Shown here one piece after another: positions 9,033 to 15,649 of a DNA stretch of 17,187 nucleotides (the stretch's first letter is position 1; each line of letters begins with the position of its first letter). This DNA is from an uncultured Oscillospiraceae bacterium (GTDB lineage Bacteria > Bacillota > Clostridia > Oscillospirales > Oscillospiraceae), in the NCBI GenBank assembly GCA_944385455.1, contig CALWXI010000232.1:1-17187 (forward strand), in the 5' to 3' direction. Below the pieces are notes generated by a model. It was not told the DNA's origin. It did no database searches and worked only from the letters and a program-made list of their open reading frames with translations. The translations under genes were made by a program, and so were the position numbers.

Positions 9033-9061
9033 TTGCAGGACAGGCCGAAATGCGGTATACT
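9033..9061 (+). promoter_or_regulatory. Probable promoter of the polA operon
   Basis: TTGCAG (9033-9038), a 17-base spacer and TATACT (9056-9061) give an acceptable housekeeping promoter, with 3/6 and 5/6 matches. A perfect TATAAT at 9064-9069 is adjacent but has no -35 at the right distance. The leader would be about 30 bases. Confidence 0.55.
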
Positions 9062-9096
9062 ATTATAATCTATGAAATCACCCAGGAGGCACGCCC

Positions 9097-11745
9097 ATGA
9101 AACTCATGGTCATCGACGGCAACAGCATCATCAACCGGGCCTACTACGGCATCCGGCCGCTGTCCACCCGGGACGGGCTGTATACCCACGCTGTGTTCGG
9201 TTTCCTCACCACGCTGCTGCGTCTGAGGGAGGAAGAATCGCCGGACGCGCTGTGCGTCACCTTCGACGTCCACGCCCCCACCTTCCGCCACACGGCGGAC
9301 GCATCCTACAAGGCTACCCGCAAGCCCATGCCGGAGGAGCTGCGGATGCAGGTGCCGGTTTTGAAAGAGGTGCTGGATGCGCTGCGGATCCCCCGGTACG
9401 AGCTGGAGGGCTGGGAGGCGGACGACCTCATCGGCACCATCTCCCGCCGGTGCGAGGCTGCGGACTGGGAATGCGTGGTGGTCACCGGTGACAAGGACAG
9501 CCTCCAGCTCATCACGAACCGGACGAAGGTGAAGCTGGTGTCCACCCGCATGGGCCAGACCACCACCAAGGACATGACGGAGGCGGCCTTCCGGGACCAG
9601 TACGGCTTCGACCCCATCCACATGATCGACCTGAAGGCGCTGATGGGAGACGCGTCGGACAATATCCCCGGCGTGCCGGGGGTGGGGGAAAAGACCGCCA
9701 TGGACCTCATCCGGAAATACGGCAGCATCGACGCCCTCTATGAAGCCATGCCGGAGGTGGACGCCAGGCCCGCGGCGGTGAAGAAGCTGGCGGCGGGGGA
9801 GGACAGCGCCCGCCGCTCCTACTGGCTGGCCACCATCGCCACCGACGCGCCGCTGGAGTTCTCTCCCGAGGAAAACCGGGTGAGCGCCCCCGGCCCGGAG
9901 GCGTATCCCCTCTTCCTGCGTCTGGAGTTCACAAAGCTCATCGAGAAGTTCGGCCTGACGGCGGAGGAACGGCAGGCGGACAAGCCTGCGGATTTCACTG
10001 TGACGGTGGAGCAGGTGACGGAGCCGCAGCAGGCGGAGAAGCTGCTGGCCCTGTGGCGGCAGGCGGACCACGTGACGCTGCTGGCCCTGCCGGATCTCAC
10101 CGGCGTGGTGGTGGACTGCGGGACAGGGCCGGATACCGCCTGTTCGGCGGAGCTCTTTTTCAGCCGGTATCAGGGGGATTGGAACGCGCTGCTGCGGGAG
10201 CTCTTCTCCGCCGGCGTCCGCAAGGTCTCCCATAATGTGAAGGACCTGATGCGCGCGCTGCTGGAAAACGATCTCCCCGCCGAGGGCTTCTGCTTCGATA
10301 CGGCTCTGGCGGCGTACCTGCTGGACGCCACTGCGGGGAGCTACGACCTTCCCCGGCTGTTCGTCTCCTATTATAACGAGGAGCTGCCCAAGTCCCTCTA
10401 TCTGGAGCCGGAGGCCTTCTCCCCCCTGGGGGATCCCCTCCAGGCGGAAGCGGCGTTCCACAGCCATACCGCCGCAGTGGAGGCGCTCTATGGAACCCTG
10501 GCGCCGCAGCTGCGGGAGAAGGGCCTGCGGGAGCTTTTTGAGACGGCGGAGCTGCCCCTCTGCCGGGTGCTGGCGGAGATGGAGTGCGCCGGCTGCCGTG
10601 TGGACCGGAGTGCGCTGGCCGCCTTTGGGGAGATGCTCTCCGGCCGCATCGCGGAGCGGGAGTCGGCCATCTACGCCATGGCGGGGGAGGAATTCAACAT
10701 CAATTCCCCCAAGCAGCTGGGCCAGATCCTCTTTGAAAAGCTGGGCCTGCCTCACGGGAAGAAGACGAAAACCGGATGGTCCACCAATGCCGACGTGCTG
10801 GAAAAGCTCCGTTATGAGGCTCCCATCGTGGGAGCGGTGCTGGAGTACCGGCAGTACGCCAAGCTGAAATCCACCTATGCCGACGGATTGCTGAAGGCCC
10901 TGGATCCGGACGGCCGGGTGCGGACCTCTTTCCAGATGACCGTCACCGCCACCGGGCGGCTGAGCTCCGCGGAGCCGAATCTCCAGAACATCCCCACCCG
11001 GACGGATCTGGGCAGCGAGATCCGGAAAATGTTCATCCCCGCCGAAGGCTGCGTCCTGGTGGATGCGGACTACTCCCAGATTGAGCTGCGGCTCCTGGCC
11101 CACATCTCCGGAGACGCAGCCATGCAGCAGGCGTTTTTGTCGGGGCAGGACATCCACACCGCCACCGCCGCCCAGGTGTTTCATGTTGCGCCGGAGGATG
11201 TGACCGCAGACATGCGCCGCAGCGCCAAGGCGGTGAACTTCGGCATCGTCTACGGCATCTCCGCCTTCTCCCTGAGCCAGGACATCGGCGTCAGCGTGGC
11301 GGAGGCCAAGGCGTATATGGAGGCGTATTTCGCCACCTTTCCCGGCGTGCGCCGGTATATGGACGAGGTGGTGGAGACCGCCCGGGAGCGGGGCTATGTG
11401 GAGACGCTTTTCCACCGCCGCCGGGACCTTCCGGAGCTGACCTCCTCCAACTTCAATCTCCGCGCCTTCGGGGAGCGGGTGGCGCTGAACATGCCCATCC
11501 AGGGCACGGCGGCGGACATCATGAAGCTGGCCATGATCGCTGTGTGGAAGCGGCTGCGGGCGGAGAAGCCGGATGCCCGGCTGGTGCTCCAGGTCCACGA
11601 TGAGCTGATTGTGGAATGCCCGGAGGAGGACGCCCCGGCGGTGGCCGGGCTTCTGGCAGAGGAGATGGAGCATGTGGCTTCCCTCTCCGTCCCTCTGACG
11701 GCGGACGCTCACTGGGGCAGAAACTGGCTGGAGGCCAAAGGATGA
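9097..11745 (+). CDS. polA: DNA polymerase I
   Basis: 882 residues, full length for PolI. Domains: 5' flap exonuclease (about 1-290) with metal ligands Asp7, Asp57, the EADD block (107-110), Asp132/Asp134 in GDKDS, and Asp185/Asp188 in GDASDN; a 3'-5' exonuclease-fold region (about 315-490); then the polymerase. Polymerase motif A is DADYSQIELR (from 656, catalytic Asp), motif B is RRSAKAVNFGIVYG, and motif C is HDE at 834-836. The proofreading region has lost its acidic residues: where Klenow has DxE there is LLALPD (about 323-328), and where it has NLKYD there is NVKDL (380-384). So 3'-5' exonuclease activity is probably absent, as in Bacillus PolI. AGGAGG lies seven bases before the ATG. 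The enzyme fills repair gaps and removes Okazaki primers. It heads a five-gene operon. Confidence 0.98.
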   Translation: MKLMVIDGNSIINRAYYGIRPLSTRDGLYTHAVFGFLTTLLRLREEESPDALCVTFDVHAPTFRHTADASYKATRKPMPEELRMQVPVLKEVLDALRIPRYELEGWEADDLIGTISRRCEAADWECVVVTGDKDSLQLITNRTKVKLVSTRMGQTTTKDMTEAAFRDQYGFDPIHMIDLKALMGDASDNIPGVPGVGEKTAMDLIRKYGSIDALYEAMPEVDARPAAVKKLAAGEDSARRSYWLATIATDAPLEFSPEENRVSAPGPEAYPLFLRLEFTKLIEKFGLTAEERQADKPADFTVTVEQVTEPQQAEKLLALWRQADHVTLLALPDLTGVVVDCGTGPDTACSAELFFSRYQGDWNALLRELFSAGVRKVSHNVKDLMRALLENDLPAEGFCFDTALAAYLLDATAGSYDLPRLFVSYYNEELPKSLYLEPEAFSPLGDPLQAEAAFHSHTAAVEALYGTLAPQLREKGLRELFETAELPLCRVLAEMECAGCRVDRSALAAFGEMLSGRIAERESAIYAMAGEEFNINSPKQLGQILFEKLGLPHGKKTKTGWSTNADVLEKLRYEAPIVGAVLEYRQYAKLKSTYADGLLKALDPDGRVRTSFQMTVTATGRLSSAEPNLQNIPTRTDLGSEIRKMFIPAEGCVLVDADYSQIELRLLAHISGDAAMQQAFLSGQDIHTATAAQVFHVAPEDVTADMRRSAKAVNFGIVYGISAFSLSQDIGVSVAEAKAYMEAYFATFPGVRRYMDEVVETARERGYVETLFHRRRDLPELTSSNFNLRAFGERVALNMPIQGTAADIMKLAMIAVWKRLRAEKPDARLVLQVHDELIVECPEEDAPAVAGLLAEEMEHVASLSVPLTADAHWGRNWLEAKG

Positions 11746-12662
11746 AGGGCGGCGGGGCCGTCAGCGCGGACAGGCCCTCCGGCGGGGGCAAGCTGCAGCG
11801 GCCGCTGGTGATTTTGCTGGGTGTGGCGGGAGTGTCGCTGTCCGCTGTGTTCACCCGGTGGTCCACGGCGCCGGCCCTGGTGCTGGCGCTGTACCGGATG
11901 GCTCTGTCCGCCGCGCTGATGGCTGTCCCGGCTCTGACGCGGCGGCGGGACCTGGCGTCGGTGACCCGGCGGGACGCGGCGCTGTGCCTGCTCAGCGGCT
12001 GCTTCCTGGGCCTTCATTTCACCGCCTACTTTGCCGCCCTGGAGCGGACATCCATCGCTGCGGCTGTGGTGCTGGTGGATACGGAGGTGCTGTTCGTGGC
12101 CCTGGTATCTGCCGCGGTGCTGGGCCAGCGGCTGCGCAGGCGCGCCTGGGCGGCGGTGGCCCTGGCCTTCGGCGGCGCGGCGGTGGTGGCTCTGGAGGGA
12201 AGCGGAGCCGGCGATACCCTTTCGGGGAATTTCATCGCCCTCGCCGGTGCCGCCGCCATGGCGGTATATACCATGATCGGCGCGGTGTGCCGCCGAAAGC
12301 TGTCCACGGAAGCGTATACCTTTCTGGTGTACCTGGCCGCGGCGGCGTTCCTGCTGGCGGCAGCTCTGATGGGCGGTATGCCCCTGACGGGCCACGGTCC
12401 GGTCAACGGGTGGACGGCCCTGGGGATGGCGGTGTGCTGCACCCTGCTGGGGCACAACGTGTTCAGCTGGGGACTGAGGTACCTGCCCGCGGCGTTCATC
12501 GCCACGGCCAAGCTGCTGGAGCCGGTGCTGGCTTCGGTGTGGGGCCTGCTGCTCTTCGGAGAGCGGCCCGGTGCCTTGACCCTTGCGGGAGGCGCCGCCG
12601 TGCTGGGCGGCATCGCCCTGTATACATGCGCCTTCGCGGAGGCGGAAAGGAAGATGAAATGA
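11742..12662 (+). CDS. EamA/DMT-superfamily transporter
   Basis: The 306-residue product starts at the ATG overlapping the polA stop (ATGA, 11742-11745), so translation is probably coupled. It is strongly hydrophobic from residue 20 on, with about ten membrane helices in two repeats typical of EamA. The first half includes LALYRMALSAALM (48-60) and the second half LLEPVLASVWGLLLFGERP (258-276), the signature end of the second EamA repeat. Family members export or import small metabolites such as amino acids or nucleotides; the substrate here cannot be told. Its position between polA and rimI looks like operon convenience rather than a pathway link. Confidence 0.88.
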   Translation: MKGGGAVSADRPSGGGKLQRPLVILLGVAGVSLSAVFTRWSTAPALVLALYRMALSAALMAVPALTRRRDLASVTRRDAALCLLSGCFLGLHFTAYFAALERTSIAAAVVLVDTEVLFVALVSAAVLGQRLRRRAWAAVALAFGGAAVVALEGSGAGDTLSGNFIALAGAAAMAVYTMIGAVCRRKLSTEAYTFLVYLAAAAFLLAAALMGGMPLTGHGPVNGWTALGMAVCCTLLGHNVFSWGLRYLPAAFIATAKLLEPVLASVWGLLLFGERPGALTLAGGAAVLGGIALYTCAFAEAERKMK

Positions 12663-13168
12663 GCGAGAAACTGCACGTGCGGATCGTGCCCATGACCGCC
12701 GATCACCTGGACGAGGTGGCGGAGCTGGAGCGGATCTGCTTTTCCACCCCCTGGTCCCGGAACATGCTGGCCGAGGAGCTGGACAACGCCCTCTCCGCCT
12801 TTTTGGTGGCTCTGGATGACAGCGGCCGGGTGGTTGGCTACGCCGGGCTCCAGGTGGTGCTGGACGAGGGCTATATCACCAACATCGCTGTGCGGCCGGA
12901 ATGCCGCCGGCAGGGTGTGGCGGCCAAGCTGCTGCAGGTCTTTCTGGACTTTGCGGCGGGCAATCGGCTGGCCTTTTTGACCCTGGAGGTCCGGGCTTCC
13001 AATTACGACGCCATCGCCCTCTACGGCAGCCGGGGCTTCCGCAGCGCGGGCCGCCGGAAAAACTATTATGAGCATCCCAGGGAGGATGCCATCATCATGA
13101 CAAAGGAGTTTGCAAATGGAACTGAGGATGCCGACACCGGCACAGCTGGAGACCGTGTACGCAGTTGA
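12659..13168 (+). CDS. rimI: Ribosomal-protein-alanine N-acetyltransferase RimI
   Basis: A 169-residue GNAT enzyme that starts at an ATG overlapping the previous stop (ATGA, 12659-12662). Acetyl-CoA motif A is IAVRPECRRQGVAAKLL (76-92, with R84-Q-G-V-A). LTLEVRASNYDAIALYGSRGF (split 108-127) contains Glu110 and Tyr122, which correspond to the catalytic pair of RimI. The C-terminal KNYYEHPREDAIIM (134-147) is also RimI-like. The enzyme acetylates the N-terminus of ribosomal protein S18 and other proteins. RimI genes typically sit beside tsaD/tsaB, as here with tsaD two genes downstream. The last roughly 18 residues after KEF overlap the next gene in another frame and are unlike the family consensus, so the tail may be a by-product of the overlap. 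Confidence 0.9.
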   Translation: MSEKLHVRIVPMTADHLDEVAELERICFSTPWSRNMLAEELDNALSAFLVALDDSGRVVGYAGLQVVLDEGYITNIAVRPECRRQGVAAKLLQVFLDFAAGNRLAFLTLEVRASNYDAIALYGSRGFRSAGRRKNYYEHPREDAIIMTKEFANGTEDADTGTAGDRVRS

Positions 13169-13709
13169 TCTGAAGCCCTCGTTCCCCCCCTCGGAGCTCA
13201 AGCCCCTGCGGGCCATCCGGGAGATGTGGGAAGAGGGGAGCTATGCCCCCTGGTGCCTCTTTGACGGGGATGACATCGCGGGGGAGTGTTTTTTGTGGCG
13301 GGGACGGCCGGGCTTCGTGCTGCTGGACTATCTGTGTGTTTCCGTCCATCGCCGCAATGGCGGACTGGGGGCGCTGCTTTTGCAGAAAATGCGGGAGCAG
13401 GAGACGGACGCCGTGATCCTGGCGGAGACCGAGGCCCCCGTTCATGCTCCGGACCCGGACATGGCACGGCGGCGCCTGGATTTTTATCTGCGCAACGGCG
13501 CCAAGATTGCCGCCTACGATACAGAGATCTTCGGCGCCCATTATCAGACCCTTTACTGGTCGGAGCGGCCGGTGGAGGACCAGCGGATCCTGGGTGAGCA
13601 CCGGTTCATCTATGAAAACCGCTTCTCCCCTGCCCAGTATGCCCGTCATATCCACATCCCCCGGGACACTGACGCCGGTCCGCCGGTGCAGGTGGCGTGG
13701 GAAGAGTAA
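13116..13709 (+). CDS. GNAT-family N-acetyltransferase, unassigned substrate
   Basis: A 197-residue protein. The GNAT core is recognisable in LLDYLCVSVHRRNGGLGALLLQ (split 69-90), where RRNGGLGA corresponds to the acetyl-CoA pyrophosphate loop (Q/R-x-x-G-x-G/A). ILAETEAP (101-108) matches strand beta-5, and RRRLDFYLRNGAKIAAYDTEIFG (118-140) matches the conserved alpha-4/beta-6 region. The start at ATG 13116 has AAAGGAG seven bases upstream; an upstream TTG at 13110 is less likely. It overlaps the end of rimI by 53 bases and ends 12 bases before tsaD. Its substrate is unknown. A second acetyltransferase wedged between rimI and tsaD is not part of the standard t6A gene set. Confidence 0.82.
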   Translation: MELRMPTPAQLETVYAVDLKPSFPPSELKPLRAIREMWEEGSYAPWCLFDGDDIAGECFLWRGRPGFVLLDYLCVSVHRRNGGLGALLLQKMREQETDAVILAETEAPVHAPDPDMARRRLDFYLRNGAKIAAYDTEIFGAHYQTLYWSERPVEDQRILGEHRFIYENRFSPAQYARHIHIPRDTDAGPPVQVAWEE

Positions 13710-13721
13710 GAAGGAGAGAGT

Positions 13722-14729
13722 ATGAAGATACTGGCCTTTGAATCCTCCTGCGACGAGACCGCCGTGGCGGTGGTGGAGGACGGGCGGCGGATTCTCTCCG
13801 ACGCCATCGCCTCTCAGGTGGACATCCATGCCCTTTACGGCGGCGTGGTGCCGGAGATCGCCTCCCGCAAGCATGTGGAGGTCATCGCCGCCCTGACGGA
13901 GCAGGCGCTGCGGGAGGCGAACTGTACCCGCGCCGATATCGATGCTGTGGCGGTGACCTATGCACCGGGCCTCATCGGCGCGGTGCTGGTGGGGCTGAGC
14001 TTTGCAAAGTCCGTGGCCTTCGCTCTGGGAGTGCCGCTGATCCCGGTGCACCATATCCGGGGCCACATTGCCGCCAACTATCTGGCCTTCCCGGAGTTGG
14101 AGCCGCCCCTCCTGGCGCTGGCTATTTCCGGCGGCAATACGCTGATCGTGGATGTGCGGGACTATACGGATATGGAGATTCTGGGAGCTACCCGAGACGA
14201 CGCGGCAGGGGAGTGCTTCGACAAGGCGGCCCGGGTGCTGGGACTGCCGTATCCCGGCGGGAAGCCTATGGACGAGCTGGCGCAGGGAAGTGCCGGCGGC
14301 GTCTATCAGCTGCCCCATGCCCATGTGGAGGGAGCACCGCTGGATATGAGCTTTTCCGGTCTCAAAACCGCTGTGGTGAATCTGGCCCATCATGCCCAGC
14401 AGGTGGGGCAGGAGCTGGACCGGGCGGCCCTGGCCCGGGACTTCGCCCAGGCCGTCAGCGATACCCTGGTGCCCCGGGTCCTGGAAGCTGTCCGCCAGAC
14501 GGGGCGGAAGGCCGTGGCCGCCGCCGGCGGTGTGGCGGCAAACTCCATCATTCGGGGCGATCTGGAGCGTGCCTGCGCGGCGGAGGGGTGCAAACTGTAT
14601 CTCCCGCCTCTGCGGCTCTGCGGAGACAACGGCGCCATGATCGGTGCTCAGGGGTACTATGAGTACCTGGCGGGGCATACGGCGGGGATGGATTTGAACG
14701 CCTATGCCACCCGGGATATTGGAATGTGA
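13722..14729 (+). CDS. tsaD: tRNA N6-adenosine threonylcarbamoyltransferase TsaD
   Basis: 335 residues, standard length for TsaD (formerly Gcp/YgjD). It transfers the threonylcarbamoyl group to A37 of ANN-decoding tRNAs with TsaB and TsaE, making t6A. Seen: the N-terminal ASKHA ATP-binding strand with ESSCDETAVAV (7-17); metal ligands in HIRGH (His111, His115) and Asp302 in CGDNGAM (300-306); SGGNT (136-140), where most homologues have SGGHT; YPGGKPMDEL (177-186); and SFSGLKTAV (210-218). AAGGAG lies five bases before the ATG. tsaB, tsaE and tsaC are not in this window, so the pathway is split. It is the last gene of the polA operon. The tRNA-Thr about 650 bases downstream is itself a t6A substrate, but that proximity is probably chance. 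Confidence 0.97.
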   Translation: MKILAFESSCDETAVAVVEDGRRILSDAIASQVDIHALYGGVVPEIASRKHVEVIAALTEQALREANCTRADIDAVAVTYAPGLIGAVLVGLSFAKSVAFALGVPLIPVHHIRGHIAANYLAFPELEPPLLALAISGGNTLIVDVRDYTDMEILGATRDDAAGECFDKAARVLGLPYPGGKPMDELAQGSAGGVYQLPHAHVEGAPLDMSFSGLKTAVVNLAHHAQQVGQELDRAALARDFAQAVSDTLVPRVLEAVRQTGRKAVAAAGGVAANSIIRGDLERACAAEGCKLYLPPLRLCGDNGAMIGAQGYYEYLAGHTAGMDLNAYATRDIGM

Positions 14730-14730
14730 G

Positions 14731-14760
14731 AAAAAGCGGCCGTTGAGCGGTCGCTTTTTT
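14731..14760 (+). terminator. Rho-independent terminator of the polA-tsaD operon
   Basis: The stem GCGGCCG (14736-14742) pairs with CGGTCGC (14748-14754) through one G-T pair, with loop TTGAG. Five A precede it and six T follow (14755-14760). It begins two bases after the tsaD stop. Confidence 0.93.
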
Positions 14761-15324
14761 CTGCCCTGAGATGCATATCGACAGCTCCTAAAATTGAATG
14801 TAAAGTGATCGGACTTGCTTTTTATGAAAGAGAGGGAAAAAGAGAAGGCAAATAAGGTCCTGTCCAGCAAAAAATGACGGAGAAAACAGAGAAAAAAGGA
14901 AAGATGAAGATTTTATGTAAATAAAAAGGGGAGAGGACAAAAGGAGGAAAACTAGGTTTCAGAAGATTCAAAAAAATAACAAAATCTTTTGAAGTGATTG
15001 CAGTACAATGAAAACGAGAGTGTTGAAAACCTTGTGGAGAATGTGAATAACTCCTTGTAGAAGGGTTGGGGGCTTATAGAATTATGTCGATTTGAAGGGA
15101 GTGAGGCGGGCGGCGGAAAATCAAAAAATATCTGTCAAAGGGAAAACTTTTGACGAAATCTCTTTTGAAATTTCAGCGCTTTTTTCGTTTGGACAGAGGA
15201 AAATTCGACAGGAATCGTGTCAAGCAGACAAAAGAAACAAAATAATATTGCATGAAAACTTGCAATATTACGATTAGTAATATCCGGGTGGAGCGTATAC
15301 TGCAGCGCGGTGTGTGAATTGGTG
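14761..15324. other. AT- and purine-rich gap without a convincing gene
   Basis: This 564-base stretch differs sharply from the GC-rich surroundings. The plus strand is heavily purine-biased, with unbroken purine runs at 14826-14848 and, with one interruption, 14923-14951. Shine-Dalgarno-like AAGGAGG at 14941-14947 has no start codon after it. The only frames are very short (17 and 16 codons from 14824 and 14874; 61 codons from a TTG at 15092) and lack ribosome sites or recognisable motifs. A perfect 10-base inverted repeat lies at 15243-15270. I recognise no known RNA family. It could hold an unknown RNA, regulatory DNA or decayed sequence. Confidence 0.6.
15243..15270. repeat. Perfect 10-base inverted repeat
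   Basis: TAATATTGCA (15243-15252) and TGCAATATTA (15261-15270) are exact complements around an eight-base loop. A partial third copy, TAATAT, follows at 15287-15292. There is no T run after it, so it is not a terminator. It lies about 55 bases upstream of the tRNA promoter and may bind a protein. Confidence 0.6.
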
Positions 15325-15353
15325 TTGACGTGCAGAGGAACATATGATATAAT
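15325..15353 (+). promoter_or_regulatory. Strong promoter of the tRNA-Thr gene
   Basis: TTGACG (15325-15330), a 17-base spacer and TATAAT (15348-15353) preceded by TGA make an extended consensus promoter. Transcription would begin near 15360, about 26 bases before the mature tRNA. The leader holds a small GTGGT/ACCAC hairpin. Confidence 0.85.
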
Positions 15354-15385
15354 AACACCTGCTTGTGGTGCAAACCACGGTATTT

Positions 15386-15461
15386 GCTAGTGTAGCTCAG
15401 TCGGTAGAGCAGCTGATTCGTAATCAGCAGGTCAGGTGTTCGAGTCACCCCACTAGCTCCA
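15386..15461 (+). tRNA. tRNA-Thr, anticodon CGT
   Basis: The cloverleaf can be drawn by hand. Acceptor arms GCTAGTG (15386-15392) and CACTAGC (15451-15457) pair fully. The D stem is GCTC/GAGC. The anticodon stem GCTGA/TCAGC encloses the loop TTCGTAA, with anticodon CGT at 15419-15421, which reads ACG (Thr). The T arm has loop TTCGAGT with one mismatch at the stem end. The discriminator T and an encoded CCA end at 15461. It lies between a strong promoter and a terminator, and directly beside an integrase gene, so its 3' end is the likely attachment site of an integrated element. Confidence 0.96.
15434..15461. other. Candidate attachment-site core at the tRNA-Thr 3' end
   Basis: The T arm, acceptor 3' strand and CCA of tRNA-Thr are the usual crossover target of tyrosine integrases encoded next to a tRNA. 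The integrase here lies 189 bases beyond the tRNA and points toward it. The exact core cannot be fixed because the second copy, expected at the far end of the element, lies outside the window. Inference from layout. Confidence 0.5.
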
Positions 15462-15466
15462 CAGGG

Positions 15467-15498
15467 CGCCCCGAAAACGATTGTTTGCGGGGCGTTTT
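15467..15498 (+). terminator. Rho-independent terminator after tRNA-Thr
   Basis: CGCCCCG (15467-15473) pairs with CGGGGCG (15488-15494). An inner AAAC/GTTT extension follows one mismatch, with loop GATT, and TTTT follows the stem. It begins six bases after the tRNA CCA and would end the tRNA transcript. Confidence 0.88.
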
Positions 15499-15549
15499 GC
15501 TATGTAAAAAGTTTTGGTTTTTTGAGACGGCGGAGTGGCGGCAAGTTAG

Positions 15550-15572
15550 AGACCCACACGCAGACCCACACG
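15550..15572. repeat. Tandem 11-base direct repeats near the integrase gene
   Basis: AGACCCACACG occurs at 15550-15560 and again at 15562-15572, a 12-base period. It lies between the tRNA terminator and the integrase terminator. Short direct repeats beside the crossover site are typical arm-type binding sites of tyrosine integrases; that role is inferred from position. Confidence 0.7.
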
Positions 15573-15574
15573 GG

Positions 15575-15627
15575 CGAAAAAACGCAGCGCACCGGCAGGG
15601 AAGTTCGACTTCCCAACCGGTGCGCTG
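15575..15627 (-). terminator. Rho-independent terminator of the integrase gene
   Basis: CAGCGCACCGG (15585-15595) pairs with CCGGTGCGCTG (15617-15627). After a two-by-two internal loop, GGGAAGT pairs with ACTTCCC around TCG. On the minus strand the stem is followed by CG and six T (15580-15575). It lies 22 bases after the integrase stop. Confidence 0.9.
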
Positions 15628-15649
15628 TGCTGTTTGTTTCTGCCTGTTC

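Noticed and set aside
9070..11712. An 880-codon open frame on the minus strand opposite polA
   Set aside because: It mirrors the codon phase of a certain gene in GC-rich DNA, is rich in low-complexity His/Arg/Gln/Gly sequence, and has no domain motif.
14824..14924. Two tiny frames (17 and 16 codons) joined by an ATGA overlap
   Set aside because: No ribosome site, very lysine-rich composition produced by the purine tract, and no homology basis.
15042..15050. TGTGAATAA, one mismatch from a DnaA box, suggesting an origin
   Set aside because: A single near-match in AT-rich DNA, with no cluster of boxes and no dnaA, dnaN or rep gene nearby.
15092..15277. A 61-codon plus-strand frame from TTG in the AT-rich gap
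   Set aside because: Weak start codon, no recognisable motif, and it runs into the 15243-15270 inverted repeat; coding not supported.
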